From Xanthomonas euroxanthea (GTDB lineage Bacteria > Pseudomonadota > Gammaproteobacteria > Xanthomonadales > Xanthomonadaceae): 64,000 nucleotides of DNA. The translations under genes were made by a program, and so were the position numbers. The notes beneath the pieces are model-generated. The model worked only from the letters and a program-made list of their open reading frames with translations, was not told where the DNA came from and searched no databases. The stretch covers positions 316,217-380,216 of the forward strand of contig NZ_UIHB01000001.1 of the NCBI RefSeq assembly GCF_900476395.1. Direction: 5' to 3'. Shown here in pieces: positions 8,897-17,480 of the stretch (its first letter is position 1; every line of letters begins with the position of its first letter).

Positions 8897-10615
8897 ATGT
8901 CGCGTTGCTCGCTGGTTGTGCTCGGTGTGATCGGTCTGTTGGCGCCACTGCTGGGCAGTGCCGCCGAGGGCGCGCCGCAACGTCTGTCCATCGCCGACGT
9001 CCAGGGCGAAGACACCCGTAGCCCCCACGACGGCCGTGTGGTCGACGTGGAGGGCATCGTCACCGCCGATACGCGCGTTGGCCTGGGCGGGCTGTTCGTG
9101 CAGCAGCCCGGCTTCGAGCCGCGGCGCTCGCATGGCCTGTTCGTCACCGGTGCCGGCAATGCCGAGGTGGCGGTGGGCGACCGCGTGCGCATCGTCGGTA
9201 CGGTGCGCGAGGTGTCGGCAGGTGGCGAGGCGAGTCTGACCACGCTGGATGCCAGCAGCATCGAGCGGCTCGCCAGCGGCCAGCCGGTACCGGTGCGCAT
9301 GCTCAGCGGGCCGCCGGCCAGCTGGGAAGCGCTGGAAGGCGAGCACGTGCGCATCGCCGCGCTGACGCTCAACGGCAGCGATCGCCTGGACGCCGACGGC
9401 GAGCTGGTCGCCGCCTTCGGCGGGCGCCTGTGGCAGCCCAGCGAAGTGGCCGCCGCCGGCACCCCGGCCTTTGCGCAGGTGGAGGCCGACAACGCCCGTC
9501 GCCGGGTGGTGCTGGACGATGCACGCAATGGCCGCAGCCCCAAGACGGTGGCCTATCTGCCGGCCGATCCGGCGCTGCGCACCGGCAGCCTGCTCAAGTC
9601 GGTCGATGGCATCGTCGACCAGCGCTATGACGGCAACTACCGCATCCAGGTGCTGACCCCGTTGACGCTGCCTGCCATGCCGGCTGCTGTGGCGCCGCAG
9701 GTGGGTGGCGATCTACGGATCGCCTCGTTCAATCTGGAGAACTTCTTCAACGGCAATGGCCGCGGCGGCGGCTTCCCGACCAAGCGCGGTGCGCGCACGC
9801 ATGAGCAGTTCCAGGCCCAGCTGACCAAGCTGGTGTCCACCATCGTGCCCTTGCGCGCCGATGTGGCCGCGTTGATGGAGCTGGAAAACGACGGCAATGG
9901 CGCCGATGCGGCGGTGGCGCAACTGGTCGCCGCGCTCAACGCGGCCGGCACCGACAAGGACTGGCAGTTCGTGGACACCGGCAGCGGCCCGGGCGATGAC
10001 GACATCCGGGTCGGCATCGTGTATCGCAGTTCCCAGGTCACCCCGGTCGGCAAGCCGGCCACGCTGACCGGCGGCCCGTTCGACAGCCATAGCCGGGTGC
10101 CGCTGGCGCAAGCCTTCCGCAGCACCCGCGGGGCAACCTTCGTGGTGGTCGCCAACCACTTCAAGTCCAAGGGCTGCGGTAGCGCCAGCGGCGCCGATGC
10201 CGACCAGCGCGATGGCCAGGCCTGCTGGAACGCCACCCGTACCGAGTCGGCCAAGCGCCTGCACCAGTGGCTGCAGACCGACCCCACCGGCGCGCAGACC
10301 AAACTCGCCGTGCTGCTGGGTGACTTCAACGCCTACGCCATGGAAACCCCGATGCGCAGCCTGCGCGCCAGCGGCTGGCAGGACGCCTTCGCGGTGGCCG
10401 GCGTGAAGCAGCCCTACAGCTATGTCTACGACGGCATGAGCGGACGGCTGGATCATGCGTTGTTGAGCCCGGCGATGGCCAAGCAGCTGCGCGGCGCGGT
10501 GGAATGGCATATCAACGCCGATGCCAGCGACGACGCCGGCTACGCCAAGCGCAACCTGCCCGGCCCGTGGCGCAGTTCCGACCACGACCCGGTGTTGCTG
10601 GGCTTTTCGCTGTAG
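8897..10615 (+). CDS. Secreted ExeM/NucH family endonuclease
   Basis: The 572-aa protein has a signal peptide (LVVLGVIGLLAPLLGSAAEG, cleavage near residue 22). An OB-fold-like region (about 30-240) precedes an endonuclease/exonuclease/phosphatase domain from about 275, opening LRIASFNLENFF. Catalytic marks include the Glu in ALMELEND, VVANHFKSKG, LGDFNAY and the closing SSDHDPVL. ExeM/NucH proteins degrade extracellular DNA, and relatives dismantle biofilm or neutrophil-trap DNA. The ATG at 8897 is spaced better from CCGGAG than the GTG at 8891. No LPXTG or C-terminal transmembrane anchor is visible, so a freely secreted form is likely. Confidence 0.85.
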   Translation: MSRCSLVVLGVIGLLAPLLGSAAEGAPQRLSIADVQGEDTRSPHDGRVVDVEGIVTADTRVGLGGLFVQQPGFEPRRSHGLFVTGAGNAEVAVGDRVRIVGTVREVSAGGEASLTTLDASSIERLASGQPVPVRMLSGPPASWEALEGEHVRIAALTLNGSDRLDADGELVAAFGGRLWQPSEVAAAGTPAFAQVEADNARRRVVLDDARNGRSPKTVAYLPADPALRTGSLLKSVDGIVDQRYDGNYRIQVLTPLTLPAMPAAVAPQVGGDLRIASFNLENFFNGNGRGGGFPTKRGARTHEQFQAQLTKLVSTIVPLRADVAALMELENDGNGADAAVAQLVAALNAAGTDKDWQFVDTGSGPGDDDIRVGIVYRSSQVTPVGKPATLTGGPFDSHSRVPLAQAFRSTRGATFVVVANHFKSKGCGSASGADADQRDGQACWNATRTESAKRLHQWLQTDPTGAQTKLAVLLGDFNAYAMETPMRSLRASGWQDAFAVAGVKQPYSYVYDGMSGRLDHALLSPAMAKQLRGAVEWHINADASDDAGYAKRNLPGPWRSSDHDPVLLGFSL

Positions 10616-10638
10616 CAGCGCCGGTGGTGGCCGTGCTC

Positions 10639-11025
10639 CTAGCGCGCGCACTTTCCATGCCGGCGACGTAGCCGCAGATTGACCAGGTGCGTGCTGGCCA
10701 GCAGCAGACTGCCGGTCACCGTGACCGGGGTTTCCAGCGCCGCGCCGGCCACGCCGCTTGCGCCCAGGACCAGACCGGCCAGCCCGAAGACCGCCAGTGC
10801 CCACACCGGCGCGGGCAGTGCATGCCGGCGATGGCTGCTCCATAGCGCATAGCCGCTCAGCGGCACGGCTGCCGCGGCGAACACCACATGCACCCATTCG
10901 GCCCGGCTCCACGCACCCAGCAGCGGAAGCGCGGCGGCCAGCAGTGGCAAGGCCAGGCAGTGCAGCAGGCACAGACTGGAAAGAGCGATGGCCGAGTTGT
11001 CCAGCACAGAAGCGGTAACGCGCAT
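10639..11025 (-). CDS. MerC-domain membrane protein, divergent from zigA
   Basis: The 128-aa protein has four hydrophobic helices (about 11-33, 37-56, 73-93 and 96-114) and the MerC signature LSSLCLLHCLALPLLA, whose paired cysteines (SLC, LHC) bind a soft metal in mercury transporters. No other mer genes are near. It diverges from the ZigA-type GTPase across a perfect Zur-like palindrome, so zinc uptake or redistribution under zinc limitation is a better guess than mercury resistance. The start at 11025 (MRVTASVLDNS) is preferred because the longer frame runs into the palindrome. Confidence 0.75.
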   Translation of the reverse strand: MRVTASVLDNSAIALSSLCLLHCLALPLLAAALPLLGAWSRAEWVHVVFAAAAVPLSGYALWSSHRRHALPAPVWALAVFGLAGLVLGASGVAGAALETPVTVTGSLLLASTHLVNLRLRRRHGKCAR

Positions 11026-11044
11026 GGAGCGGGTCCTGTCGAGC

Positions 11045-11065
11045 AAGTGTTATATAGTAACACTT
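11045..11065. promoter_or_regulatory. Zur-type operator between merC-like and zigA
   Basis: A perfect inverted repeat has arms AAGTGTTA and TAACACTT around the 5-nt centre TATAG, so 8-bp arms in a 21-bp site. It matches the TGTTATA/TATAACA style of Zur boxes known from Xanthomonas and other proteobacteria. It lies 19 nt before the MerC-like start on one strand and 21 nt before the zigA start on the other, well placed to repress both genes when zinc is plentiful. Confidence 0.8.
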
Positions 11066-11086
11066 CACTCCAGCCAGGCTCTCAGG

Positions 11087-12412
11087 ATGTCCCTGTCCCC
11101 CAAGCGCGATCCACGCCTCCCCGTCACCGTGCTGTCAGGCTTTCTCGGCGCAGGCAAGACCACCTTGCTCAATCGCCTCCTCCACAACCGCGCCGGCCTG
11201 CGCGTGGCGGTGATCGTCAACGACATGAGCGAGATCAACATCGACGCGCAACTGGTGCGTGATGGCGGTGCGGCCTTGCGACGCACCGAAGAGACGCTGG
11301 TGGAATTCAGCAATGGCTGCATCTGCTGCACGTTGCGCGATGATCTGCTGCAGGAAGTGCGGCGGCTGGCCGAGCAGAAGCGTTACGACTATCTGCTGAT
11401 CGAATCGACCGGCATTGCCGAACCGATGCCGGTGGCGGCCACCTTTGCGGTGCGTGATGCCGAGGGCTTCAGCCTGGCCGACATCGCCCGGCTCGACACC
11501 ATGGTGACGGTGGTGGACGGCAGCCGCTTCCTGCAGGATTTCGGCTCGGCCGCCACGCTGGCCGAGCTCGGCCAGCAGGCCGGCCCGGACGATACCCGCG
11601 GGCTGGTGCAGTTGCTGGGCGAACAGGTGGAGTTCGCCGACGTGCTGGTGATCAGCAAGTGCGACCAGATCGACGCACGGCAGTTGCAACGCCTGCGCGC
11701 GGTGTTGCGTGCACTCAATCGCGAGGCGGCGATCGTGGACGCCGTGCAGGGTCAGGTACCGCTGGAACAGTTGCTCGATACCGGCCGCTTCGATTTCACC
11801 CGTGCGCAGCTGGCACCGGGCTGGATGCATGAGCTGCGCGGCCAGCACACGCCGGAGACCGAGGAATACGGCATCAGCAGTTTCGTCTATCGCGCACGCC
11901 GGCCGTTCCATCCGCAGCGCTTTGCGCGCATGGTGCAGCGCGGGCTGCCGCAGGTGATTCGCAGCAAGGGCTTTTTCTGGCTGGCCAGCCGCATGGATTG
12001 GGTCGGCGAATTGTCCAGCGTCGGCGGCGCGACCCAGACCAATGCAGCCGGCTTCTGGTTTGCCGCACGCCACCGGGTGGATGCGCACGCCATCGGCGAG
12101 CCGCTGCAGACCAGCATCACGCCACTGCCGTATACCGATATCGGCTGGCAGCGTCAGCAGACGCAATGCTGGACCGCGCCATTGCCGCGCCTGCACGAAG
12201 TAGGCGATGCCGGCGAATACGCCGCGATGCAGCGGTTGTGGCACCCGTTGTGGGGCGACCGCCGCCAGGAGCTGGCGGTGATCGGCGTGGACATGGATGC
12301 GCCACGCACGCGCGCTGCGCTGGATGCCTGCCTGCTCAGCGACTACGAACTGCGCCAGGGCCCGGCGCAGTGGCAGCTGCTGGACGATCCGTTTCCGCAC
12401 TGGGAGCGTTGA
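11087..12412 (+). CDS. zigA: COG0523/CobW-family zinc metallochaperone GTPase
   Basis: The 441-aa G3E GTPase has Walker A GFLGAGKTT (18-26), the metal-binding CxCC motif Cys78-Ile-Cys80-Cys81 within NGCICCTLRDDL, the switch segment ESTGIAEPMPVA and the base-recognition SKCD in place of NKxD. A CobW C-terminal domain ends the protein (from about 270). ZigA/YciC-type members are induced in zinc starvation and are thought to deliver or salvage zinc. The Zur-like palindrome just upstream supports that over cobalamin synthesis; no cob genes are nearby. The ATG at 11087 gives the conserved start and follows a short CAGG. Confidence 0.87.
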   Translation: MSLSPKRDPRLPVTVLSGFLGAGKTTLLNRLLHNRAGLRVAVIVNDMSEINIDAQLVRDGGAALRRTEETLVEFSNGCICCTLRDDLLQEVRRLAEQKRYDYLLIESTGIAEPMPVAATFAVRDAEGFSLADIARLDTMVTVVDGSRFLQDFGSAATLAELGQQAGPDDTRGLVQLLGEQVEFADVLVISKCDQIDARQLQRLRAVLRALNREAAIVDAVQGQVPLEQLLDTGRFDFTRAQLAPGWMHELRGQHTPETEEYGISSFVYRARRPFHPQRFARMVQRGLPQVIRSKGFFWLASRMDWVGELSSVGGATQTNAAGFWFAARHRVDAHAIGEPLQTSITPLPYTDIGWQRQQTQCWTAPLPRLHEVGDAGEYAAMQRLWHPLWGDRRQELAVIGVDMDAPRTRAALDACLLSDYELRQGPAQWQLLDDPFPHWER

Positions 12413-12583
12413 TGGCGGGCTGGATTACGCTGTCGACATCCGTCGTTCGTTGTCTGGATGCGAACGGCTGCGGGCTTGCATCTCCGGTGTGGCGTGCAGA
12501 TGCGCCGCTACGTGGCGACGCGTCGCATGCCTCACAGGCGGCAGCCGGGCAGCGCGCACGTGCAAGCAGCGCTGTCCGGACCC

Positions 12584-13816
12584 TCAGGAGTAGCCGTTGT
12601 CGATGGCCTCCTGATGGGCATCCCTTTCTTTCCTGACGGACTGCCGGCGCTCTTCGGCGGTGGTGGGGATGCCGGCCATCAGGCGTGGCGCTCCCAGCCT
12701 TTCCAACTGGTCGTCGGTGTTTTTGACGATCTGTTCCAACGCGAGCATGTTTCGGTAGCCCTGCATCATGCGTTGCAGGCGCCGTATCTGGTCGTCGGGT
12801 GCGTCGCCTTTCTTCAGGGACTCCAGGCGTCGTTCCGCGCGCGCGTAATTTTTGGCCAGGGCAGTTCTGTCGACGGATTTGCGCCGTGCCTTGAGGACTT
12901 CGCGGCGATTGTGCTGCATGACGTCCATCTGGACCATGGCCAGGCCGCTGGCCGTGGTCCGTGGTGCACGGATGTCTTCCATCGGTGCAAGCGCGACCAA
13001 GAGTGCATCGAGCTGACTGTCGCGGACCTCATTGCGCCGGGCGATCAGGACCGCACGCGTCTCGAGCAGTTGTTGCTCCTCCGGAGTGGCCTCGCGGTCC
13101 TCGATGAACAGCTGTTTTTGAATGTCGCTGCACCGCTTGGTTATCTCGGCCAATTCCCGATCCAGGCTGCGCAAGGAGGGGGGCCTTCCGGGCTGGGGGC
13201 GTGGAGAGGACACCGACGATCGCGAGGGCTTGGGCGTGATCGGCACCGAATCCGGCACCGGCATGCCGTGCTGCGGCAGTGGCCCCTCGTCACGGCGCAT
13301 TCTTTCGGGGACAGGCGCCTGCATTCTCGGATCGATGGGACGTTGCTGCCCGTGCAGCTGCTGCGCACGCGATGGCTTAGACGGAATCGAAACGGACGGC
13401 CTGGTGGGCGGCGCCTGCTGCGGTCGCGGCCACTGCACCCGCTGATGATCCGTTCTATGGGGCATGGGTGGCTGCCGACGCTCATCGACGCGGGTTTGCT
13501 TCCCGTGCATCTGCTGCGTGCGATCGGGCGTCACCGGTGGCGTGCGTGCAGGTGGGCTCTCCACTGATTCAAGCGTCGGGGAGCCCATGCACGTCAACGG
13601 CAGCTGCTTGCGCAACGATGCCAGCGATCTACGCGCGGAGGCGAGCATGCCGCGATGCGAGTTCGGTGCGCCCTGTGCTGCGGCGGACTTGGGGGCTCGA
13701 GACAGCGGGTGCTGGGGTGAGGCGCCTGCAATCAACGGCGTCGTTTCGGTCGAGTTGGCGCTGTGCGGGTCCGGCGCGACACGAGGACGGTTGCCGAATA
13801 AGTGACTCAGGCGCAT
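12584..13816 (-). CDS. xopR: Type III effector XopR-like protein
   Basis: The 410-aa protein lacks enzyme motifs and has an effector build. Residues 1-15 (MRLSHLFGNRPRVAP) contain no acidic residue, and the region to about 200 is low-complexity and rich in Pro, Ser, Arg and Gln. The C-terminal half (about 205-410) is charged, helical and probably coiled. XopR, an intrinsically disordered Xanthomonas effector that associates with the plant plasma membrane and actin machinery, has this layout, and I recognise the opening and the gene context. The start at 13816 has CGGGAG 8 nt upstream and excludes the longer frame, which would run through the promoter. A PIP box and -10 upstream indicate HrpX control. 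Confidence 0.78.
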   Translation of the reverse strand: MRLSHLFGNRPRVAPDPHSANSTETTPLIAGASPQHPLSRAPKSAAAQGAPNSHRGMLASARRSLASLRKQLPLTCMGSPTLESVESPPARTPPVTPDRTQQMHGKQTRVDERRQPPMPHRTDHQRVQWPRPQQAPPTRPSVSIPSKPSRAQQLHGQQRPIDPRMQAPVPERMRRDEGPLPQHGMPVPDSVPITPKPSRSSVSSPRPQPGRPPSLRSLDRELAEITKRCSDIQKQLFIEDREATPEEQQLLETRAVLIARRNEVRDSQLDALLVALAPMEDIRAPRTTASGLAMVQMDVMQHNRREVLKARRKSVDRTALAKNYARAERRLESLKKGDAPDDQIRRLQRMMQGYRNMLALEQIVKNTDDQLERLGAPRLMAGIPTTAEERRQSVRKERDAHQEAIDNGYS

Positions 13817-13844
13817 CACACACTCCCGTGGGTCATCTGCACGC

Positions 13845-13905
13845 ATGATAGCCAGCGCTGCCGCGCCCTCGAGGCGAGTTGCGAACCGGAGTCGCGCCGG
13901 CCGAA
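13845..13905 (-). promoter_or_regulatory. PIP box and -10 of xopR (HrpX-dependent promoter)
   Basis: On the minus strand TTCGG (13905-13901), then 15 nt, then TTCGC (13885-13881) forms a plant-inducible promoter box fitting TTCGB-N15-TTCGB. Exactly 30 nt further, TATCAT (13850-13845) is a good -10; functional PIP boxes have a -10 some 30-32 nt downstream. The -10 lies 28 nt before the xopR ATG. The box falls just after the stop of the upstream EamA gene. Confidence 0.85.
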
Positions 13906-13913
13906 TGCCTTCG

Positions 13914-14789
13914 TCAGCCCAACCGCATCCCCCAGGCGATCGCCGCAATTGCCGGTGCCGCCAGCAACAGCCCCACCCATCCACGGCGGCCGATGTGCTC
14001 GCCAAACCCCAGTTTGCCGACGAGCGCTCCCAGGACGACCACGCCCAGGTTCATGCTGGCGAAGACGGTGGCCGGGCTATGCGGCAGCAGCTGATGGGCG
14101 CGCACGTAACACAGGATGTTGCCGAAGTTGAGCGCGCCGAGGAGTACGCCGGCGAGCAGGTTGCGCAAGCTCAGACCTGCGACACCGCCCCGGCGGATGC
14201 CTTGCAAGCCAAGCATCAGTACCCATGCCAGGGCAAAGCACAGCGTCAATGACGTCAACGACGGCGTGCCGGCCTGTGCAATGTGCTTGAGCAGCAGGTC
14301 GATTAGGGCAAAGCCCATCCACACGCCTGCCAGCCATGGCCAGCCGACGGAGGTCGGCGTTGCATCCGCAGCGGTGTGGTGACGTGGCCGTTGCAGGATG
14401 CAGACGATGGCCAGCAGGCCCAGCCCCAGTCCGGCCAGCTTCCAGGCATTGACCGGTTCACCGAAGAGCGTGAAGGCCGCCGCCAGCGAGAGCAGGAGCG
14501 AGAGCCGTTGTGCAATGTCGGTGCGTACGATGCCGGCGGTGGCGACCGCACGTGCCAGCAGCATGAAGATCGCAGGCAGCGCCACCGCCAATGCGAACAG
14601 TGCCAGCCAGGGCGTGGTCGGCGCGCGCAGCGTGTCCAGTGCCGGATGCAGGGTCAGCCACGCCAGCAGCGCGGCAGTGGCGTAGTTCCAGGTGATCGCC
14701 TGCGCAGCGTCCAGGCGATAGCGCGGCAGCAGCTTGAGGACCACCGACACCAGGACACTGCAAACGACGGCAAACAACAGAAAATGCAT
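13914..14789 (-). CDS. EamA/DMT-family transporter
   Basis: The 291-aa integral membrane protein has about ten hydrophobic helices in two EamA-like halves, as in drug/metabolite transporters. Charged loops separate the halves near residues 135-148 (RPRHHTAADATPTS). The family exports amino acids, nucleotide-sugar precursors or drugs; nothing here fixes the substrate. The ATG at 14789 is preferred to the TTG two codons earlier. It is upstream of xopR on the same strand, but the effector has its own promoter. Confidence 0.8.
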   Translation of the reverse strand: MHFLLFAVVCSVLVSVVLKLLPRYRLDAAQAITWNYATAALLAWLTLHPALDTLRAPTTPWLALFALAVALPAIFMLLARAVATAGIVRTDIAQRLSLLLSLAAAFTLFGEPVNAWKLAGLGLGLLAIVCILQRPRHHTAADATPTSVGWPWLAGVWMGFALIDLLLKHIAQAGTPSLTSLTLCFALAWVLMLGLQGIRRGGVAGLSLRNLLAGVLLGALNFGNILCYVRAHQLLPHSPATVFASMNLGVVVLGALVGKLGFGEHIGRRGWVGLLLAAPAIAAIAWGMRLG

Positions 14790-14855
14790 GGGCAACGCAA
14801 CGAAGTGTGCAGGCAGGGCGATGAACGCGGCCGGCGGGGCGGCTATTATGACGGT

Positions 14856-15518
14856 ATGTCCAATCCCTTATTCCCCACCGAATCGGCTGCGTTGACGCTG
14901 GATGGGCCGGTCGGCCCGCTGGATGTCGCGGTCGATCTGCCCGAGCCGGATGCCGCCGTGCAACCGGTCACCGCCATCGTCTGCCACCCGCTCTCCACCG
15001 AGGGCGGCAGCATGCACAACAAGGTCGTCACCATGGCGGCGCGCGCGCTGCGCGAGCTGGGGATCACCGTGGTGCGCTTCAATTTCCGCAGTGTCGGCAA
15101 TTCGGCCGGTGCGTTCGATCATGGCGATGGCGAGCAGGACGACCTGCGCGCGGTCGCCGCGTGGGTGCGCAGCCAGCGCCCGGGCGACACGCTGTGGCTG
15201 GCCGGTTTCAGCTTCGGTGCCTATGTGTCGTTGCGTGCTGCCGGCTCGCTCGAGCCGCAGGTGCTGATCTCGATCGCGCCGCCGGCCGGGCGCTGGGATT
15301 TCAGCGACGTGCAGCCGCCGGCGCACTGGCTGGTGATCCAGGGCGATGCCGACGAAATCGTCGACCCGCAGGCGGTGTACGACTGGTTGGAAACCCTGGA
15401 GCAGCGGCCCGAACTGGTCCGCATGCCCGACACCAGCCATTTTTTCCACCGCAAGTTGATCGACCTGCGCGGTGCGATCCAGCATGGTGTCCGGCGCTGG
15501 TTGCCGGCCGCCGTCTGA
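14856..15518 (+). CDS. Alpha/beta hydrolase of the COG2945 type
   Basis: The 220-aa cytoplasmic hydrolase has CHPLSTEGGSMHNKVV near the N-terminus and the nucleophile elbow GFSFGAYVS (Ser in G-F-S-F-G, about residue 115). The likely acid is in IQGDADEIVD and the catalytic histidine in MPDTSHFFH. This combination is typical of the COG2945 esterase/thioesterase group of unknown substrate. The start at 14856 diverges from the EamA gene with a 66-nt gap. No signal peptide is seen. Confidence 0.78.
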   Translation: MSNPLFPTESAALTLDGPVGPLDVAVDLPEPDAAVQPVTAIVCHPLSTEGGSMHNKVVTMAARALRELGITVVRFNFRSVGNSAGAFDHGDGEQDDLRAVAAWVRSQRPGDTLWLAGFSFGAYVSLRAAGSLEPQVLISIAPPAGRWDFSDVQPPAHWLVIQGDADEIVDPQAVYDWLETLEQRPELVRMPDTSHFFHRKLIDLRGAIQHGVRRWLPAAV

Positions 15519-15596
15519 CTGCGGCAGGGCCCATGCGTATCGCCCGGCGATGCGCCGTTGAGCGGGCAAGGCAGCAGCCGGCCCGCGGAGAACACG

Positions 15597-16691
15597 ATGA
15601 GTGAGATGACCCCGTCGCAGCGCTACGCCGCCGGCGTACAACGCGGCGACTGGCGCGCCGACCCCGCGCAGCAGGCGGCCCTGGCGGAACTGGACCGCAT
15701 CCACGAGGCACTGGTGGACAGCGCGCAGGACGGCTGGCTGGACCGGCTGTCGGCGTTCTGGAAGAAGCCCGAGCCGGTGCGCGGCCTGTATTTCTGGGGT
15801 GGGGTGGGGCGCGGCAAGACCTTTCTGGTCGACCTGTTCTACGACGGCCTGCCGATCAAGCAGAAATACCGCACGCATTTCCATCGCTTCATGCGCGGGG
15901 TGCACGAGCAATTGCGCGAGCACGCCGGGCAGAGCGATCCGCTGGCCAAGATCGCGCAGCAGTGGCGGGAGAATCTGCGCGTGCTGGTGCTGGACGAATT
16001 CTTCGTCACCGACATCGGCGATGCAATGCTGCTGGCGCGCCTGCTGGAACGCCTGTTCGCCGAAGGCGTGACCCTGGTGACCACCTCCAACACCGCGCCG
16101 GAAAACCTCTACGCCAACGGCCTGCAACGCGACAGCTTCATGCCGGCGATCGGCCTGCTGCAGAAGTTCTGCGTGGAACTCTATGCCGAAGGCACCGAAG
16201 ATTACCGCATGCGCGCGCTGACGCGCTCGCCGGTGTATCGCGCGCCGCTGGATGCGCAGGCCGACGCGTGGCTGCTGCAGCGCTGGGGCGAACTGAGCGG
16301 AAATTCCGAGGCGCGCAGCGGCAACATCGAAATCGAGGCACGCAAGATTGCCGTGCGTGCGCGCGGCAAGAGCATCGCCTGGTTCGATTTTGCCGCGCTG
16401 TGCGAGGGCCCGCGCGGCCCGGGCGACTATATCGAGATCGCGCGTGAGTTCACCACCGTGTTGCTGGGCGGCATCCCGCACTTCGACCGCATGAACGAGG
16501 ACGCCGCGCGCCGCTTCGTCAATCTGATCGACGAGTTGTACGACCGCCATGTCAACCTGGTCTGCACCGCGCAGGACGCCCCGCCCGCGTTATACAGCGG
16601 CCAGCGCCTGGCCGGCGCATTCGAGCGCACCGCCTCGCGCCTGATCGAGATGCAGAGCGCCGACTATCTGGCCACCGCGCATCGCGCATAG
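15597..16691 (+). CDS. zapE: Cell division ATPase ZapE (AFG1-like)
   Basis: The 364-aa AAA-type ATPase carries Walker A GGVGRGKTF (about 67-75), Walker B VLVLDEFFV (about 130-138), and the sensor region TTSNTAPENLY. The second half holds the AFG1 motif RF(V)NLIDELYDRHVNL. ZapE binds and destabilises FtsZ rings during constriction under low oxygen or heat; the mitochondrial relative Afg1 handles misfolded membrane proteins. The ATG at 15597 follows GCGGAG by 6 nt. The product is full length. Confidence 0.9.
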   Translation: MSEMTPSQRYAAGVQRGDWRADPAQQAALAELDRIHEALVDSAQDGWLDRLSAFWKKPEPVRGLYFWGGVGRGKTFLVDLFYDGLPIKQKYRTHFHRFMRGVHEQLREHAGQSDPLAKIAQQWRENLRVLVLDEFFVTDIGDAMLLARLLERLFAEGVTLVTTSNTAPENLYANGLQRDSFMPAIGLLQKFCVELYAEGTEDYRMRALTRSPVYRAPLDAQADAWLLQRWGELSGNSEARSGNIEIEARKIAVRARGKSIAWFDFAALCEGPRGPGDYIEIAREFTTVLLGGIPHFDRMNEDAARRFVNLIDELYDRHVNLVCTAQDAPPALYSGQRLAGAFERTASRLIEMQSADYLATAHRA

Positions 16692-16693
16692 AC

Positions 16694-17374
16694 ATGCAGG
16701 CGCGCCCCGGCCCCGGACTCCACAAGATCGTCGTTGCCGACGAAGACCGCGGCCTGGGCCAGTTCGGCGGCGGTGCCTGGTTGCACGATGCCGCGCAATG
16801 GCCAACGGATCCAGCGACCGGACAGCCGATGCTGCCCATCGTCATGCTTACCGGGTCGTTCCTGCCCACGCCGTATCTGCCCGAGGAGATGGCGCTGACC
16901 GTCTTCGCCTCGATCGAACGATCTGGCGGCGGTTACAGCCGATCGTCGCTCCGCAGGCTCACCGTCAATCAGCAAGGTGAATGCGACAAGCTCGCACTGG
17001 GCCACAGCAAGGTGCTGCTGCATCGACGTGCCGCGCAGGAAGTGTGCGTCGGTGACGGTGCATTGTTGCTCGGGCGTCATTGGATCGGTCTGCAGCCATT
17101 CAATGACGACGACATGGCCGAAGAACTGGAAGATGACGACAACGGCGCAGGCATGAGCAAGCAACTTGGGCGACCGTGCTGGGTGCACGATCCCATCCAT
17201 ACGAGCCCGCGCTACTACTTCCTTGCCCAGTTTGTAGAGTCGCAATTACGCCGCGTCGATCCCGGCTACGCCGGCCTGTTCGGTGATGGCACCGGTTATC
17301 TGTTTGCAGACCAGCGTGCCAGGAAGCTGGGCGACGGCGCGGCGGCGGGGCATTTCTTCATCCAGTTCACCTGA
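16694..17374 (+). CDS. Conserved protein, possibly DUF1963/YwqG-like
   Basis: The 226-aa protein begins 2 nt after the zapE stop. It contains WPTDPATGQPMLPIVML (about 36-52), like the WP-x-D-x-x-G-x-P-L pattern of DUF1963 proteins, and a glycine-rich C-terminus GDGTGYLFADQ followed by GHFFIQFT, also usual in that family. There is no signal peptide or membrane helix. An acidic patch (NDDDMAEELEDDDNG) lies near 137-151. The function of DUF1963 proteins is unknown and the match here is moderate. Confidence 0.5.
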   Translation: MQARPGPGLHKIVVADEDRGLGQFGGGAWLHDAAQWPTDPATGQPMLPIVMLTGSFLPTPYLPEEMALTVFASIERSGGGYSRSSLRRLTVNQQGECDKLALGHSKVLLHRRAAQEVCVGDGALLLGRHWIGLQPFNDDDMAEELEDDDNGAGMSKQLGRPCWVHDPIHTSPRYYFLAQFVESQLRRVDPGYAGLFGDGTGYLFADQRARKLGDGAAAGHFFIQFT

Positions 17375-17447
17375 GCCGTGGCTCAGGGCGGTGGCGTGGC
17401 GGTGGCGCAGCCGCTTGCCCGCAGGAACGAAACACCGGAAATCGCTT

Positions 17448-17460
17448 GCTATTAAATAGC
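17448..17460 (+). promoter_or_regulatory. Putative OhrR operator upstream of ohrR
   Basis: The perfect inverted repeat GCTATT-A-AATAGC, flanked by weaker CGC/GCG symmetry, ends 20 nt before the ohrR start codon. It is AT-rich and shaped like known OhrR sites, which overlap the ohrR promoter in Xanthomonas. Peroxide oxidation of OhrR would release it. Confidence 0.65.
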
Positions 17461-17480
17461 GTGCGATGTAGATTGCAGCC

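Noticed and set aside
10639-11025. Mercury resistance operon
   Set aside because: No merR, merT, merP or merA nearby, and the shared Zur-like operator points to zinc.
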